The notes: generated from the sequence alone by a model not told the origin. Shown: positions 43,501 through 53,825, counted from the first letter of the stretch. The stretch is DNA of 64,000 bases from Thalassobacillus devorans (GCF_011761345.1 NZ_JAASRY010000001.1:806001-870000), one strand, 5' to 3'. Numbers and translations are program-made.

Positions 43501-46500
43501 CTGAAACAAGAAAAATCAATAAAGTTTTAGTAGCAAACCGAGGCGAAATCGCTATCCGTGTTTTCCGTGCCTGTACAGAAATGAATATTCGTACGGTGGC
43601 GGTCTATTCAAAAGAAGATACTGGGGCCTTCCACCGTTATAAAGCGGACGAAGCCTATCTTGTCGGTGAGGGTAAAAAGCCGATTGATGCCTATTTGGAT
43701 ATTGAAGGTATTATTGAAATTGCAAAAAACGTAGGAGTAGATGCGATTCATCCAGGTTATGGCTTTTTATCTGAAAACATTCATTTCGCCCGCCGTTGTG
43801 AAGAAGAAGGCATTATCTTTATCGGGCCTACCAGTGAACATTTAAATATGTTTGGAGATAAAGTAAAAGCCAGGGAGCAGGCTGTCCAGGCAGGTATCCC
43901 CGTTATTCCGGGAACAGACGGACCGGTTTCGGGCTTTGACGAAGTAGAAGAATTTGGCGAAAAACATGGGTATCCTATCATAATTAAAGCAGCTTTAGGA
44001 GGCGGTGGGCGTGGCATGCGTATTGTCAGAAGTGCCGACAACGTCCATGAAGCCTATGACCGCGCCAAATCAGAAGCAAAAGCAGCATTTGGAAGCGATG
44101 AAGTATATGTGGAGCGCTTAATCGAACAGCCGAAGCATATTGAAGTCCAGATTCTAGGAGACATAGATCAAAATATCATTCATTTATATGAACGCGACTG
44201 CTCCGTGCAGCGTCGCCATCAGAAAGTGGTAGAAGTTGCTCCAAGTGTGTCACTTTCAGATACATTAAGAGAAGAGATTTGTGAAGCAGCAGTAAAGCTG
44301 ATGAAAAATGTGAATTATATCAATGCTGGAACAGTAGAATTCCTTGTGACCGATAATGAATATTTCTTTATTGAAGTCAACCCGCGAGTGCAGGTAGAGC
44401 ATACGATCACCGAATTAATTACCGGAGTCGACATTGTCCAGACGCAAATCCGGATTTCGGAAGGGTATAACCTTCATGAGGAACAGATCGCCATACCACA
44501 GCAATCCGAGATACAGACCCATGGATATGCAATCCAGTCCCGGGTCACTACGGAAGATCCATTGAATAATTTCATGCCGGATACAGGAAAAATCATGGCT
44601 TATCGTTCCGGCGGCGGTTTCGGAGTGCGGCTTGATGCAGGGAATGGCTTTCAGGGAGCTGTCATTTCCCCGTATTATGATTCGCTCCTTGTTAAGGTTT
44701 CCACTTGGGCGCTTACATTTGATCAGGCAGCCAAGAAGATGGTGCGTAACCTTCGGGAATTCCGTATTCGCGGTATCAAGACGAACATTCCATTCCTTGA
44801 GAATGTCATCCAGCACAATCAGTTCCTTTCTGGAGAGTATGATACAACATTTATCGACCGTTCTCCTGAGTTATTCGTCTTTCCGAAACGAAAAGACCGT
44901 GGTACAAAAATGCTTAATTACATTGCAGACCGGACGGTCAACGGTTTTGAAGGGTTAGAAAATAAGAAAAAACCGGTTTATGCCAAGCCGAGAATCCCTA
45001 AAGTGAAATATTCTGAACCGATACAGGAAGGGACCAAACAAATATTGGACCAGCAGGGTCCTGATGGCCTGGCGAACTGGCTGAAAGAACGGAATGAGGT
45101 ATTGCTGACAGATACAACATTCCGGGATGCCCATCAGTCCTTACTGGCGACGAGGGTTCGTACAAAAGATTTGGAGACCATTGCTGAACCTACTGCGCGC
45201 CTTTTGCCTGAGCTGTTTTCTGTGGAAATGTGGGGAGGAGCGACATTTGATGTAGCATCCCGCTTCCTGAAAGAAGACCCATGGCAGCGTTTGTTGAAAC
45301 TGCGTGAAAAGATGCCGAATGTATTATTCCAGATGCTTTTACGTGCGAGTAATGCGGTCGGTTATAAAAACTATCCGGATAACCTGATCCGTGAGTTTGT
45401 TGAAAAGAGTGCTACAGCGGGCATCGATGTCTTCCGTATCTTTGATAGTCTTAACTGGATTGATGGCATGAAGCTAGCCATCGATTCCGTCCGGGAAAAT
45501 GAAAAAGTGGCAGAAGCAGCACTTTGTTATACTGGGGATATTCTCGATTCCTCCCGTCCTAAATACGACTTGGATTACTACGTACGAATGGCAAAAGAAT
45601 TACAAAATGCCGGAGCACATGTTCTCGGAATCAAAGACATGGCGGGGCTCTTGAAGCCTGAAGCTGCTTATCAGCTTGTATCCAGTTTGAAAGATTCGAT
45701 CGATATCCCGATTCATCTTCATACACATGATACGAGCGGGAACGGAATTTTCACTTATGCCCGTGCCGTCGAAGCAGGAGTAGATGTTGTAGATGTAGCT
45801 GCGGGTCCAATGGCAGGACTCACGTCCCAGCCTAGTGCGAACAGCCTCTATTATGCTTTGGAAGGCAATAATCGCAAACCGAACATGGATATTAAAGCTT
45901 ATGAAGAGTTAGGCCATTACTGGGAAGACATCCGTAATTATTATGCTGACTTTGAAAGCGGAATGAAATCTCCCCATACGGAAGTATATGAGCATGAAAT
46001 GCCTGGCGGGCAATACAGTAATCTTCAGCAGCAGGCAAAGGCTGTCGGTCTCGCAAGTCGCTGGGATGAAGTGAAAAAGATGTACCGGAAAGTAAATGAT
46101 ATGTTTGGAGATGTTGTTAAAGTGACGCCTTCCTCCAAAGTAGTCGGTGATATGGCATTGTTTATGGTTCAGAATGACCTTACAGAAGACGATGTCTATG
46201 AAAAAGGAGATTCACTAGCATTTCCTGATTCCGTCGTCGAGTTCTTTGAAGGGTATTTAGGTCAGCCGTATCAAGGCTTTCCTGCTGAATTGCAGCGGAT
46301 CGTATTGAAAGGCAGGAAACCGATCCAGGTCCGCCCGGGGGAACTGTTACCGCCGGTGGATTTCAAGGAATTGCGGGATACTTTATTCCATTCACTGGAT
46401 CGTCAAGTAACAAGTTTTGATATGATTACGTACGCGCTCTATCCGAAAGTATTCATGGATCATCACCGTTTCTATGAACAATATGGAGATATGTCTGTAT

Positions 46501-46940
46501 TGGATACCCCGACGTTCTTCTATGGCATGAGACTGGGTGAAGAAATCGAAGTGGAAATCGAGCAGGGGAAAACGCTGATCGTTAAACTTGTTTCTATTGG
46601 TGAAGCACAAGCCGATGGAACAAGAACGGTTTACTTCGAACTGAACGGCCAGCCACGAGAAGTGGTTGTCAAGGACAATAGTATAAAATCAGCTGTACAG
46701 GAACGACCGAAGGCGGATAAATCCAACGATAAGCATATTGGTGCAAGTATGCCGGGTACCGTCATCCAAGTGTTGGCTGAAAAGGGTGAAAAAGTAGAGA
46801 AAGGTGATCACCTGATGATTACGGAAGCAATGAAGATGGAAACGACCGTCCAGGCTCCGTTTTCCGGTCAAATTAAAGATATATATGTTAAGAACAACGA
46901 GGCAATTCACGTAGGGGATCTATTGATTGAATTTGAATAA
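43497..46940 (+). CDS. pycA: Pyruvate carboxylase
   Basis: 1147 residues, the full single-chain form. Biotin carboxylase domain 1-~455 (ATP-grasp loop KAALGGGGRGMR), carboxyltransferase at ~530-800 (DTTFRDAHQSLLATR, metal HLHTHDTSG), tetramerisation region, and BCCP domain from ~1075 with the biotinylated K1113 in TEAMKMETT. It makes oxaloacetate from pyruvate for anaplerosis. Translationally coupled to ftsW. Confidence 0.97.
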   Translation: MTETRKINKVLVANRGEIAIRVFRACTEMNIRTVAVYSKEDTGAFHRYKADEAYLVGEGKKPIDAYLDIEGIIEIAKNVGVDAIHPGYGFLSENIHFARRCEEEGIIFIGPTSEHLNMFGDKVKAREQAVQAGIPVIPGTDGPVSGFDEVEEFGEKHGYPIIIKAALGGGGRGMRIVRSADNVHEAYDRAKSEAKAAFGSDEVYVERLIEQPKHIEVQILGDIDQNIIHLYERDCSVQRRHQKVVEVAPSVSLSDTLREEICEAAVKLMKNVNYINAGTVEFLVTDNEYFFIEVNPRVQVEHTITELITGVDIVQTQIRISEGYNLHEEQIAIPQQSEIQTHGYAIQSRVTTEDPLNNFMPDTGKIMAYRSGGGFGVRLDAGNGFQGAVISPYYDSLLVKVSTWALTFDQAAKKMVRNLREFRIRGIKTNIPFLENVIQHNQFLSGEYDTTFIDRSPELFVFPKRKDRGTKMLNYIADRTVNGFEGLENKKKPVYAKPRIPKVKYSEPIQEGTKQILDQQGPDGLANWLKERNEVLLTDTTFRDAHQSLLATRVRTKDLETIAEPTARLLPELFSVEMWGGATFDVASRFLKEDPWQRLLKLREKMPNVLFQMLLRASNAVGYKNYPDNLIREFVEKSATAGIDVFRIFDSLNWIDGMKLAIDSVRENEKVAEAALCYTGDILDSSRPKYDLDYYVRMAKELQNAGAHVLGIKDMAGLLKPEAAYQLVSSLKDSIDIPIHLHTHDTSGNGIFTYARAVEAGVDVVDVAAGPMAGLTSQPSANSLYYALEGNNRKPNMDIKAYEELGHYWEDIRNYYADFESGMKSPHTEVYEHEMPGGQYSNLQQQAKAVGLASRWDEVKKMYRKVNDMFGDVVKVTPSSKVVGDMALFMVQNDLTEDDVYEKGDSLAFPDSVVEFFEGYLGQPYQGFPAELQRIVLKGRKPIQVRPGELLPPVDFKELRDTLFHSLDRQVTSFDMITYALYPKVFMDHHRFYEQYGDMSVLDTPTFFYGMRLGEEIEVEIEQGKTLIVKLVSIGEAQADGTRTVYFELNGQPREVVVKDNSIKSAVQERPKADKSNDKHIGASMPGTVIQVLAEKGEKVEKGDHLMITEAMKMETTVQAPFSGQIKDIYVKNNEAIHVGDLLIEFE

Positions 46941-46952
46941 GTGGTAACACTA

Positions 46953-46986
46953 AGGGCTGGCCTCATCAAACAGGCCAGCCTTTTTT
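46953..46986 (+). terminator. Terminator of ftsW-pycA
   Basis: GGCTGGCCT and AGGCCAGCC arms around CATCAAAC, followed by six T. Confidence 0.88.
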
Positions 46987-47033
46987 AATTTTTTATAAAA
47001 TTAATTGGGTAGGGATAACCTTAGGTGACGGAC

Positions 47034-47372
47034 TGAATCCAGCTCCAGCGCCTACCCCCTCGAGGTCTTAAGTCAATCCTCTCTGTGATTAGAAAAACTT
47101 GGCTTATCGCCAATGGTTTATGGCGAAAGCCTTAGTTTTACTTATACTTTAAACCTTTATAAACTTAATGGGACTAAAAGTACAAGGGACGTAACGCCGA
47201 GGCTTGTCTTAAGCTTGTCGGAGGCCTGCAGGACAAGGAATGCTTCATAGAAAGACATCGCACGAAGAAAAAGTGGGGTTTCTTTTTCGAGGATGCAGGT
47301 CAGTTCGATGTTGGCACAGGACGTGCCGTTTTTAATCGAACGTCACTACTAGCAAGGCGCTTGCGCTTTTGT
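47034..47372 (-). repeat. Composite dispersed repeat, longest form, copy 3
   Basis: Same modules as the copies at 34480 and 37254 plus the ~95-bp insert (47088-47183) and an extra ~120-base module (about 47223-47350) with ACGAAGAAAAAGTGGGGTTT and GGCACAGGACGTGCCGTTTT. Ends GGCGCTTGCGCTTTTG. Confidence 0.8.
47088..47183 (-). repeat. ~95-bp dispersed repeat, copy 5, nested in the composite repeat
   Basis: On the minus strand GTACTTTTAGTCCC to TTTTTCTAAT. It has the same two junctions with the composite repeat as copy 3. Confidence 0.8.
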
Positions 47373-47798
47373 GCCGGAAATCTCTTTGTCACATTTTTGT
47401 TTATTTTGTATTGTTAACAGCATGGAAATGTAAAAAACACTTGCAAATGAAGCTGTTGTTTGCTAGAAATATATAGGGGATATTGAAAACGGAATAAACG
47501 TGAACACCCTGATTTAAAGGCATTTCCAAGTCAATAGAAACTCGTGGAGAAAGGCTGGATTGCCTTTTATTTTATTATGGGGGCATGTTTTCACAAATTT
47601 GTCACATCTTACAAAAATAATGTGATTAAATAGATTGAGAAGTTATTCCGTGATACAATGGCTTTGATGCCCCAAGGGCTATTTGAGAGGGTTCTTACCC
47701 CTTCAATGATTTTTTTGAAACACCACCCTAAAAAAACAGCTTCCATGTTATGTCGAACCATTGTTTTATGAGGGAGGTTGAAGGAGGAAGATAAACTG

Positions 47799-48731
47799 AT
47801 GAACAATACGAGAACAGTCGAGACGGCATCGTCACAAGCCATCAACCATTCGACTGTCAGCAAATCATCACTTTGGGCTGATATCATGAGTCTGATCAAG
47901 ATAGGAATCATCAATTCCAATTTGATTACGACATTTGCAGGCTTTTGGCTGGCTCTGCATTTTACCGGGTCATCCTTCATAGCTCATTGGCCGACATTTT
48001 TGCTTACGATGGTCGGAACCGCTTTCATTATAGCGGGAGGTTGTATCCTTAATAACTGGTATGATCGTGACATCGATCCTGTCATGTCACGAACGCAGAC
48101 ACGTCCTACTGTCACTGGTACGATCTCACTTTCCAATGTCAAGACAATGGGCATCGTGGTATCCATCGTTGGATTCTTATTATTGTTATTTACAACTGTT
48201 GAAGCTGCACTTCTCGGTGCTTTTGGGTGGTTTGTCTATGTGATTTTGTACACGATGTGGTCAAAGAGAAGGTATACGATCAATACGGTCATCGGCAGCT
48301 TTTCTGGAGCGGTTCCTCCGCTTATCGGCTGGGCTGCGATTGAACCAGGCCTTCGCCTTGAAGCGCTCATCCTTTTTTTGATCATGTTCATTTGGCAGCC
48401 GCCTCACTTTTTAGCACTAGCTATGAAGAAGAAAGACGAGTATAAAGCGGCTAATATTCCGATGTTGCCAGTCGTCCACGGCTTCGGCATCACTAAACGT
48501 CAAATGGTGGTCTATGTGGCATGTCTGTTGCCACTCCCTATCTATTTAGCTTCACTAGGAATCACCTTTATGATTATCAGTGGTTTGTTGACAGCAGGCT
48601 GGCTGGTATTGGCACTGGCTGGTTTTAAGATGAAAGATGACATTAAATGGGCAACATGGATGTTTCTTTATTCCTTGTTGTACCTGACCATCCTATTCCC
48701 ACTGATGGTTATTGTCACACTGCCTTATTAA
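47799..48731 (+). CDS. ctaB: Protohaem IX farnesyltransferase (haem O synthase)
   Basis: 310 residues, start at the ATG nine bases after GAAGGAGG. UbiA-type prenyltransferase with about eight membrane helices, the Asp motif [19 protein letters not shown] and second loop [20 protein letters not shown]. It converts haem B to haem O for the caa3 oxidase; the next enzyme, CtaA, is not encoded here. First gene of the cta cluster. Confidence 0.95.
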   Translation: MNNTRTVETASSQAINHSTVSKSSLWADIMSLIKIGIINSNLITTFAGFWLALHFTGSSFIAHWPTFLLTMVGTAFIIAGGCILNNWYDRDIDPVMSRTQTRPTVTGTISLSNVKTMGIVVSIVGFLLLLFTTVEAALLGAFGWFVYVILYTMWSKRRYTINTVIGSFSGAVPPLIGWAAIEPGLRLEALILFLIMFIWQPPHFLALAMKKKDEYKAANIPMLPVVHGFGITKRQMVVYVACLLPLPIYLASLGITFMIISGLLTAGWLVLALAGFKMKDDIKWATWMFLYSLLYLTILFPLMVIVTLPY

Positions 48732-48812
48732 TCAAATCAGATGATGACAGTCAAGTCATCATCTGATTATGAAATAAAAGTAAAGCTAAAAAGAGAAAGA
48801 GAGGTTGTATTC

Positions 48813-49856
48813 ATGAAAGGATGGATGGGAAAATTCCGTGCTTTGTTCTTGCTCGGATCGCTCTCCTTGATCCTGTCAGGCTGTGGAGTTGATAAAGTCA
48901 GCGCACTTAAACCTGAAGGGTATGGAGCGGAACTACTATACGATTTGATGATTCTGAGTATTGCCATTATGATCTTTGTATTCATCGTCGTTATGGCCAT
49001 TTACACCTTTGTTCTGATTCGTTACCGTCAGAAAAAAGGGCAAGAGGATTATATTCCTAAACAAACAGAAGGTAACAAAATGCTTGAAATCATCTGGACA
49101 GTCATTCCGATTATTCTATTGTTAGTGCTTGCAGTGCCAACAGTGACGGCTGTCTTTGACTTGGCAGAAGAGTCATCAGATGAAGCAGACATACGAATCG
49201 ATGTCACCTCCGCACAATTCTGGTGGCAGTTCGATTATGCTGGCGAAGAAATTTCAACCAGCCAGGATTTATACATCCCTAAAGGGGAACGCGTATACTT
49301 AACGATGAAGTCAGCTGACGTCATCCATTCCTTCTGGGTGCCATCGATTGCAGGTAAAATCGATACCAACCCGGGAGATAACGAAAATACAATGTATCTG
49401 GAAGCAACAGAAGAAGGAGTCTACTGGGGACAATGTGCTGAGCTTTGCGGTCCTTCCCATTCATTAATGGACTTCCGTGTTGTAGTCGTAAGTCCGGAAG
49501 AGTATGAGCAGTGGGTAAGCGATATGCAAAATGCAGATCCGGAAGCTGAACCTGAGACACAAGTAGCCCAGGAAGGTAAAGAAATCTTCGAAAACAACTG
49601 CTTGAGCTGTCACGCTATCGGGTCCCAGCCGAAAGGTGTCGGACCTAACCTGACAAACTTCGGTGATCGTACCAAAGTGGCAGGTATCATGGAGCCGACA
49701 AAAGATAACATTAAACAATGGATCCTGAATCCAAATGAAATCAAGCCGGGCAACACGATGCCTGCGAATCTTGTAGACGAAGAGGAAGCAGGTAAGGTTG
49801 CTGAATACTTGATGCAATTGAAACCTTCAGAAGTAACTCCGGAAAGTGCACAATAA
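48813..49856 (+). CDS. ctaC: Cytochrome c oxidase subunit II with fused cytochrome c (caa3)
   Basis: 347 residues from the ATG behind AGAGAGGT. A lipobox (SLILSGC, Cys24), two membrane helices, a CuA domain (SAQFWWQFDYAG; GQCAELCGPSH with the two Cys, Glu and His ligands) and a C-terminal cytochrome c domain with CLSCH at about 263-267 and axial Met in GNTMPAN. The fused haem c defines a caa3-type enzyme on the outer membrane face. Confidence 0.95.
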   Translation: MKGWMGKFRALFLLGSLSLILSGCGVDKVSALKPEGYGAELLYDLMILSIAIMIFVFIVVMAIYTFVLIRYRQKKGQEDYIPKQTEGNKMLEIIWTVIPIILLLVLAVPTVTAVFDLAEESSDEADIRIDVTSAQFWWQFDYAGEEISTSQDLYIPKGERVYLTMKSADVIHSFWVPSIAGKIDTNPGDNENTMYLEATEEGVYWGQCAELCGPSHSLMDFRVVVVSPEEYEQWVSDMQNADPEAEPETQVAQEGKEIFENNCLSCHAIGSQPKGVGPNLTNFGDRTKVAGIMEPTKDNIKQWILNPNEIKPGNTMPANLVDEEEAGKVAEYLMQLKPSEVTPESAQ

Positions 49857-49904
49857 TTTAAAGCTATGTTATATAGGTATTTAGTTTAGAGGGAGGTTAA
49901 AAGC

Positions 49905-51764
49905 GTGAGTACTGCAGTAGCGCAAAAGAAAGGCTTCGGCGCTTTTATGTGGGATTACCTGACAACTGTCGACCATAAAAAGATCGCGCATCTTTATCTT
50001 GTCGCCGGCGGATTGTTTTTCCTATTAGGCGGATTAGAAGCAATGATTATCCGGATTCAGCTGATTAAACCGGACAATGAATTCATCAGTGCAGGTCTTT
50101 ACAACGAAATGATCACGATGCATGGTACAACCATGATTTTCCTGGCAGCGATGCCATTATTATTCGCGTTAATGAACGCCGTGGTCCCTTTACAAATCGG
50201 CGCACGGGATGTAGCATTCCCGTTTCTTAACTCATTAGGTTTCTGGCTGTTCTTCTTCGGCGGTGTAATCCTAAACTGTTCCTGGTTTATGGGTGGAGCT
50301 CCTGATGCCGGGTGGACAGCTTATGCACCATTATCAACCACATCACCTTCACATGGTGTAGACTTCTATGTTATGGGACTCCAGATTTCTGGTGCCGGGA
50401 CATTGATCGGTGGTATCAACTTCCTTGTAACTATCGTCAATATGCGAGCACCAGGTATGAGTTATATGCGTATGCCATTGTTCACATGGACGATTTTTGT
50501 AACAAGTACGCTGATTTTGTTTGCATTCCCGGCTTTGACGGTCGGTTTGTTCTTGATGATGTTTGACCGTATGTTCGGCTCCGTATTCTTTGATGTCGCG
50601 GCCGGCGGTAACGTCATTATCTGGGAGCATTTATTCTGGATCTTCGGTCACCCGGAAGTTTACATTTTGATTCTTCCTGTGTTCGGTGTCTTTAGTGAAG
50701 TGTTCGCTACATTTTCTAAAAAACGTCTATTCGGATACTCTGCAATGGTATTTGCTACCGTGTTGATCGGTTTCCTAGGGTTCATGGTTTGGGCTCACCA
50801 CATGTTCACAACAGGTATGGGGCCGGTTGCAAACTCCATTTTCGCAGTAACCACAATGGCGATCGCTGTTCCTACAGGTATCAAGATCTTCAACTGGTTA
50901 TTCACCATGTGGGGCGGAGCAATCCGAATGACAACAGCGATGCTCTGGTCGGTTGCCTTTATTCCGACATTTACAATCGGTGGTATGACTGGTGTCATGC
51001 TTGCTGCAGCAGCGGCTGACTACCAGTACCATGACACGTATTTCGTTGTTGCTCATTTCCACTACGTTATCGTTGGTGGAGTTGTATTCGGTATTTTTGC
51101 CGCTCTTCATTACTGGTGGCCGAAAATGTTCGGTAAAGTTCTGAACGAAAAGCTTGGGAAATGGGCTTTCTGGCCATTTTTCATCGGTTTCCATTTGACA
51201 TTCTTCATCCAGCATTTCCTTGGATTGATGGGAATGCCTAGACGTTACTGGAAGTTCCTTGATGGGCAAGGGCTTGAGACTGGTAACTTGATCAGTACAA
51301 TCGGTGCTTTCTTCATGGCTCTTGGTGTAATAATTTTCGTTTGGAATATCATTTACACTCATATGAAAGAACCAAAAGCGAGCGCGGATCCATTTGACGG
51401 TCGTACGCTGGAATGGTCCATTCCTTCACCGCCTCCATTCTATAACTTTAAGCAGACGCCACTGGTACGTGGTCTGGATGCGTTATGGATTGAGAAATCT
51501 GAAGGTAAGAAAGCAATGACACCAGCTGAGCCGCTTGGAGATATCCATATGCCTTACGGATCTATTATCCCGTTTGTCATGTCTTTAGGACTTTTCATTG
51601 CAGGTTTCGGTTTCATCTACCAAGTCGATAATCCTGTCTGGTTGTCTCTTGTATTCATCGGTATGGGTATTACACTGGGGTCCATGTTTGTCCGTTCTGT
51701 CAAAGACGACCTTGGCTATCATATCCATAAAGAAGATTTAGAAAAGGGGGATGGCCAGCTATGA
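49905..51764 (+). CDS. ctaD: Cytochrome c oxidase subunit I (caa3)
   Basis: 619 residues, GTG start behind GAGGGAGG (B. subtilis 622). Twelve core membrane helices plus C-terminal extension. Haem ligands include the His of MITMHGTTMIF and HFHYVIVGG; the CuB/Tyr site is FGHPEVYILILPVFG and the K-channel region WAHHMFTTG. It reduces oxygen and pumps protons. It overlaps ctaE by four bases. Confidence 0.97.
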   Translation: MSTAVAQKKGFGAFMWDYLTTVDHKKIAHLYLVAGGLFFLLGGLEAMIIRIQLIKPDNEFISAGLYNEMITMHGTTMIFLAAMPLLFALMNAVVPLQIGARDVAFPFLNSLGFWLFFFGGVILNCSWFMGGAPDAGWTAYAPLSTTSPSHGVDFYVMGLQISGAGTLIGGINFLVTIVNMRAPGMSYMRMPLFTWTIFVTSTLILFAFPALTVGLFLMMFDRMFGSVFFDVAAGGNVIIWEHLFWIFGHPEVYILILPVFGVFSEVFATFSKKRLFGYSAMVFATVLIGFLGFMVWAHHMFTTGMGPVANSIFAVTTMAIAVPTGIKIFNWLFTMWGGAIRMTTAMLWSVAFIPTFTIGGMTGVMLAAAAADYQYHDTYFVVAHFHYVIVGGVVFGIFAALHYWWPKMFGKVLNEKLGKWAFWPFFIGFHLTFFIQHFLGLMGMPRRYWKFLDGQGLETGNLISTIGAFFMALGVIIFVWNIIYTHMKEPKASADPFDGRTLEWSIPSPPPFYNFKQTPLVRGLDALWIEKSEGKKAMTPAEPLGDIHMPYGSIIPFVMSLGLFIAGFGFIYQVDNPVWLSLVFIGMGITLGSMFVRSVKDDLGYHIHKEDLEKGDGQL

Positions 51765-52384
51765 GTAACGAAGATATACTAAATCCGAAACAAATGCCCC
51801 ATGAGCCGGAAAAAGCCACCCTTGAAGGCAAGAATAAGTTTGTTGGTTTCTGGTTTTTCCTTGGGGGAGAAACAGTTTTATTCGCAAGTCTTTTTGGTAC
51901 TTACCTTGCATTGAATGATTCTACTGCCGGTGGGCCAGGGACAGAGGAATTATTCGGTCTGGAACTCGTATTTGTCATGACGATGCTGTTATTGACCAGT
52001 TCATTGACCAGTGTTTATGCCATGTACCATATGAAAAACAATAACTTTTCCAAGATGATGGTATGGCTGGGAGTAACAGTTGCACTAGGTTTATGCTTCC
52101 TTGGTTTTGAAATTTATGAGTTCTATCACTATATTCATGAATATGAGTTTACTTTCCGCTCTTCTGCGTTAGGTTCAGCATTCTATACACTCGTCGGTTT
52201 CCACGGGGGCCACGTACTATTCGGTCTACTTTGGATTATGACCTTAATGGGTAGAAACGCCAAGCGTGGTTTGAACCTGTACAACGCACCGAAGTTTTAT
52301 ATTGCCAGCTTGTACTGGCACTTCATCGACGTCGTTTGGGTATTCATCTTTACAGTTGTCTACCTGATGGGAAAGGTGGGTTAA
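51761..52384 (+). CDS. ctaE: Cytochrome c oxidase subunit III
   Basis: 207 residues with five membrane helices, typical of the short Bacillus subunit III lacking the first two helices. Contains FLGGETVLFASLFGTYLAL and the conserved GFHGGHVLFGL and YWHFIDVVWVFIF. ATGA overlap with ctaD, three bases before ctaF. Confidence 0.95.
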   Translation: MSNEDILNPKQMPHEPEKATLEGKNKFVGFWFFLGGETVLFASLFGTYLALNDSTAGGPGTEELFGLELVFVMTMLLLTSSLTSVYAMYHMKNNNFSKMMVWLGVTVALGLCFLGFEIYEFYHYIHEYEFTFRSSALGSAFYTLVGFHGGHVLFGLLWIMTLMGRNAKRGLNLYNAPKFYIASLYWHFIDVVWVFIFTVVYLMGKVG

Positions 52385-52387
52385 TCA

Positions 52388-52705
52388 ATGGAAAAAGACA
52401 CCAATTCCACTCATAACGAGTTTGAAAAAGCAGAACATAAACAAGAGATGCAACATCAGGTAATCAGTTTTGTCATGATGATCATTTTCACTATCGCAGC
52501 TTTTGCATTAGTGGTCAGTGATATCAGTAAATATTTCACGATACCAATCATTCTGCTGTTGGCAGTAGTACAGGTCGTATTCCAGCTTTATTATTTCATG
52601 CATATGAAAAATAAAGGGCACGAAATGCCGGCATTGATGATATATGGAGGTCTCGCAGTAGCATTCATGACAATTCTTACTTTCACTACGATTATTTGGT
52701 GGTAA
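52388..52705 (+). CDS. ctaF: Cytochrome c oxidase subunit IV (CtaF)
   Basis: 105 residues, three membrane helices after a polar N terminus; QLYYFMHMKNKGHE is typical of bacterial subunit IV (COX4_pro-type). Small structural subunit of the caa3 enzyme. A terminator follows. Confidence 0.92.
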   Translation: MEKDTNSTHNEFEKAEHKQEMQHQVISFVMMIIFTIAAFALVVSDISKYFTIPIILLLAVVQVVFQLYYFMHMKNKGHEMPALMIYGGLAVAFMTILTFTTIIWW

Positions 52706-52716
52706 GATTAGGCTGT

Positions 52717-52752
52717 AAGAGGTCGGGACAACTTGTTCCGATCTCTTTCTTC
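52717..52752 (+). terminator. Terminator of ctaBCDEF
   Basis: AGAGGTCGG and CCGATCTCT arms around GACAACTTGTT, followed by TTCTTC. Weak T-run; ctaG may still be partly read through. Confidence 0.65.
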
Positions 52753-52873
52753 AATTAGGGAAAGAATTTGTCTGTTTTGTGAACTTTTCAGACGGCAGAA
52801 TAAAATAGTCGAGAATTGCAGCGGTTTTAGTTAAAATAGGGTTATACCAACAGACCAATATGGAGTGAACATT

Positions 52874-53782
52874 ATGTGGTTAGAATTACAGATTTTCGGG
52901 TTCCGGGCACTTTGGAGTCCTTACTACTTTTTATTTATATTGCTATTGGCCGGGCTTTACTATTATGTCACAGGTCCAGGACGCCATCGCTTCACGGATG
53001 AAGGGCGCCCGACAGGTAAGCAGCAGGCCTTATTCTATACGGGCTTAATCGTCTTGTATATTATCAAGGGGTCGCCAATTGATCTGCTTGCCCATATCAT
53101 TTTCACTGCGCATATGACACAAATGGCCCTTTATTACTTATTGTTCCCGATATTAATCATTAAAGGAATTCCAACGTGGATGTGGAAGAAATTATTCAAT
53201 ATCCCGGTAGTTCGTCCGATTTTATTGCTCCTTTCTAAGCCGTTGATTGCCTTGTTATTATTCAATGCTTCATTTTCACTTTATCACCTGCCATCGGTAT
53301 TCGATTACGCGAAAACCGGTGAGTTTGCTCATGCAGGCATTACCCTTGGTATTTTGTTTACTGCCTTTTTGATGTGGATGTCCGTTTTTCCTCCACTGGA
53401 TGAGTTGGATCGTCTCAGTGAACTATTGAAAATTGGTTATATTTTTGCGAATGGTGTATTGATTACTCCGGCATGTGCTTTGATTATATTTGCAGATACT
53501 CCTTTGTACGCAACGTTTACAGAAGGAGGTCCATGGGTACAGGCATTAAGCCTATGTGTTCCTCCAGATGTATTAAGTGGTATGACTGGATTGAAAATGA
53601 GTGGGCCTGAGCTGTTCTCTCCACTATCTTTATTAGATGATCAGCAAAGTGCAGGAATTATTATGAAAGTTGCCCAGGAAATCATTTTTGGAGCTATTAT
53701 CGCAAAAATCTTCTTCACCTGGTTCAACAAAGAGCGGGACATCATCGATCCGGTGCCAGCGCATATAACCCAAGATTCCTGA
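52874..53782 (+). CDS. ctaG: Cytochrome c oxidase assembly factor CtaG (Bacillus type)
   Basis: 302 residues, seven predicted membrane helices, caa3_CtaG family (unrelated to Cox11-type CtaG). The ATG has TGGAGTG six bases upstream. HIIFTAHMTQMALYYLLFP carries conserved His that may bind copper. Needed for caa3 formation in B. subtilis. Confidence 0.92.
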   Translation: MWLELQIFGFRALWSPYYFLFILLLAGLYYYVTGPGRHRFTDEGRPTGKQQALFYTGLIVLYIIKGSPIDLLAHIIFTAHMTQMALYYLLFPILIIKGIPTWMWKKLFNIPVVRPILLLLSKPLIALLLFNASFSLYHLPSVFDYAKTGEFAHAGITLGILFTAFLMWMSVFPPLDELDRLSELLKIGYIFANGVLITPACALIIFADTPLYATFTEGGPWVQALSLCVPPDVLSGMTGLKMSGPELFSPLSLLDDQQSAGIIMKVAQEIIFGAIIAKIFFTWFNKERDIIDPVPAHITQDS

Positions 53783-53790
53783 TAACCTGG

Positions 53791-53825
53791 AAAGCTTTCC
53801 TGACTTGTCAGGAAAGCTTTTTTTT
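53791..53825 (+). terminator. Terminator of ctaG
   Basis: AAAGCTTTCCTGA and TCAGGAAAGCTTT form a perfect 13-bp stem around CTTG, followed by T-run. Confidence 0.9.

Larger units (their letters stand above)
46987..47798. other. 812-base gap between pycA and ctaB, ctaA absent
   Basis: In B. subtilis this interval holds ctaA (haem A synthase) divergent from ctaB. Here it contains a composite repeat (47034-47372) and about 400 bases of ctaB upstream region with no coding potential on either strand. A hairpin-like GAGGGTTCTTACCCC followed by a T-run lies near 47688-47720. Confidence 0.65.

Noticed and set aside
47688-47720. Hairpin-like stretch with T-run upstream of ctaB considered as an attenuator
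   Set aside because: The stem needs several mismatches and its arms are short; too weak to list as a feature.
50795-51362. Minus-strand frames opposite ctaD
   Set aside because: Shadows of a strongly conserved oxidase subunit; no independent signals.
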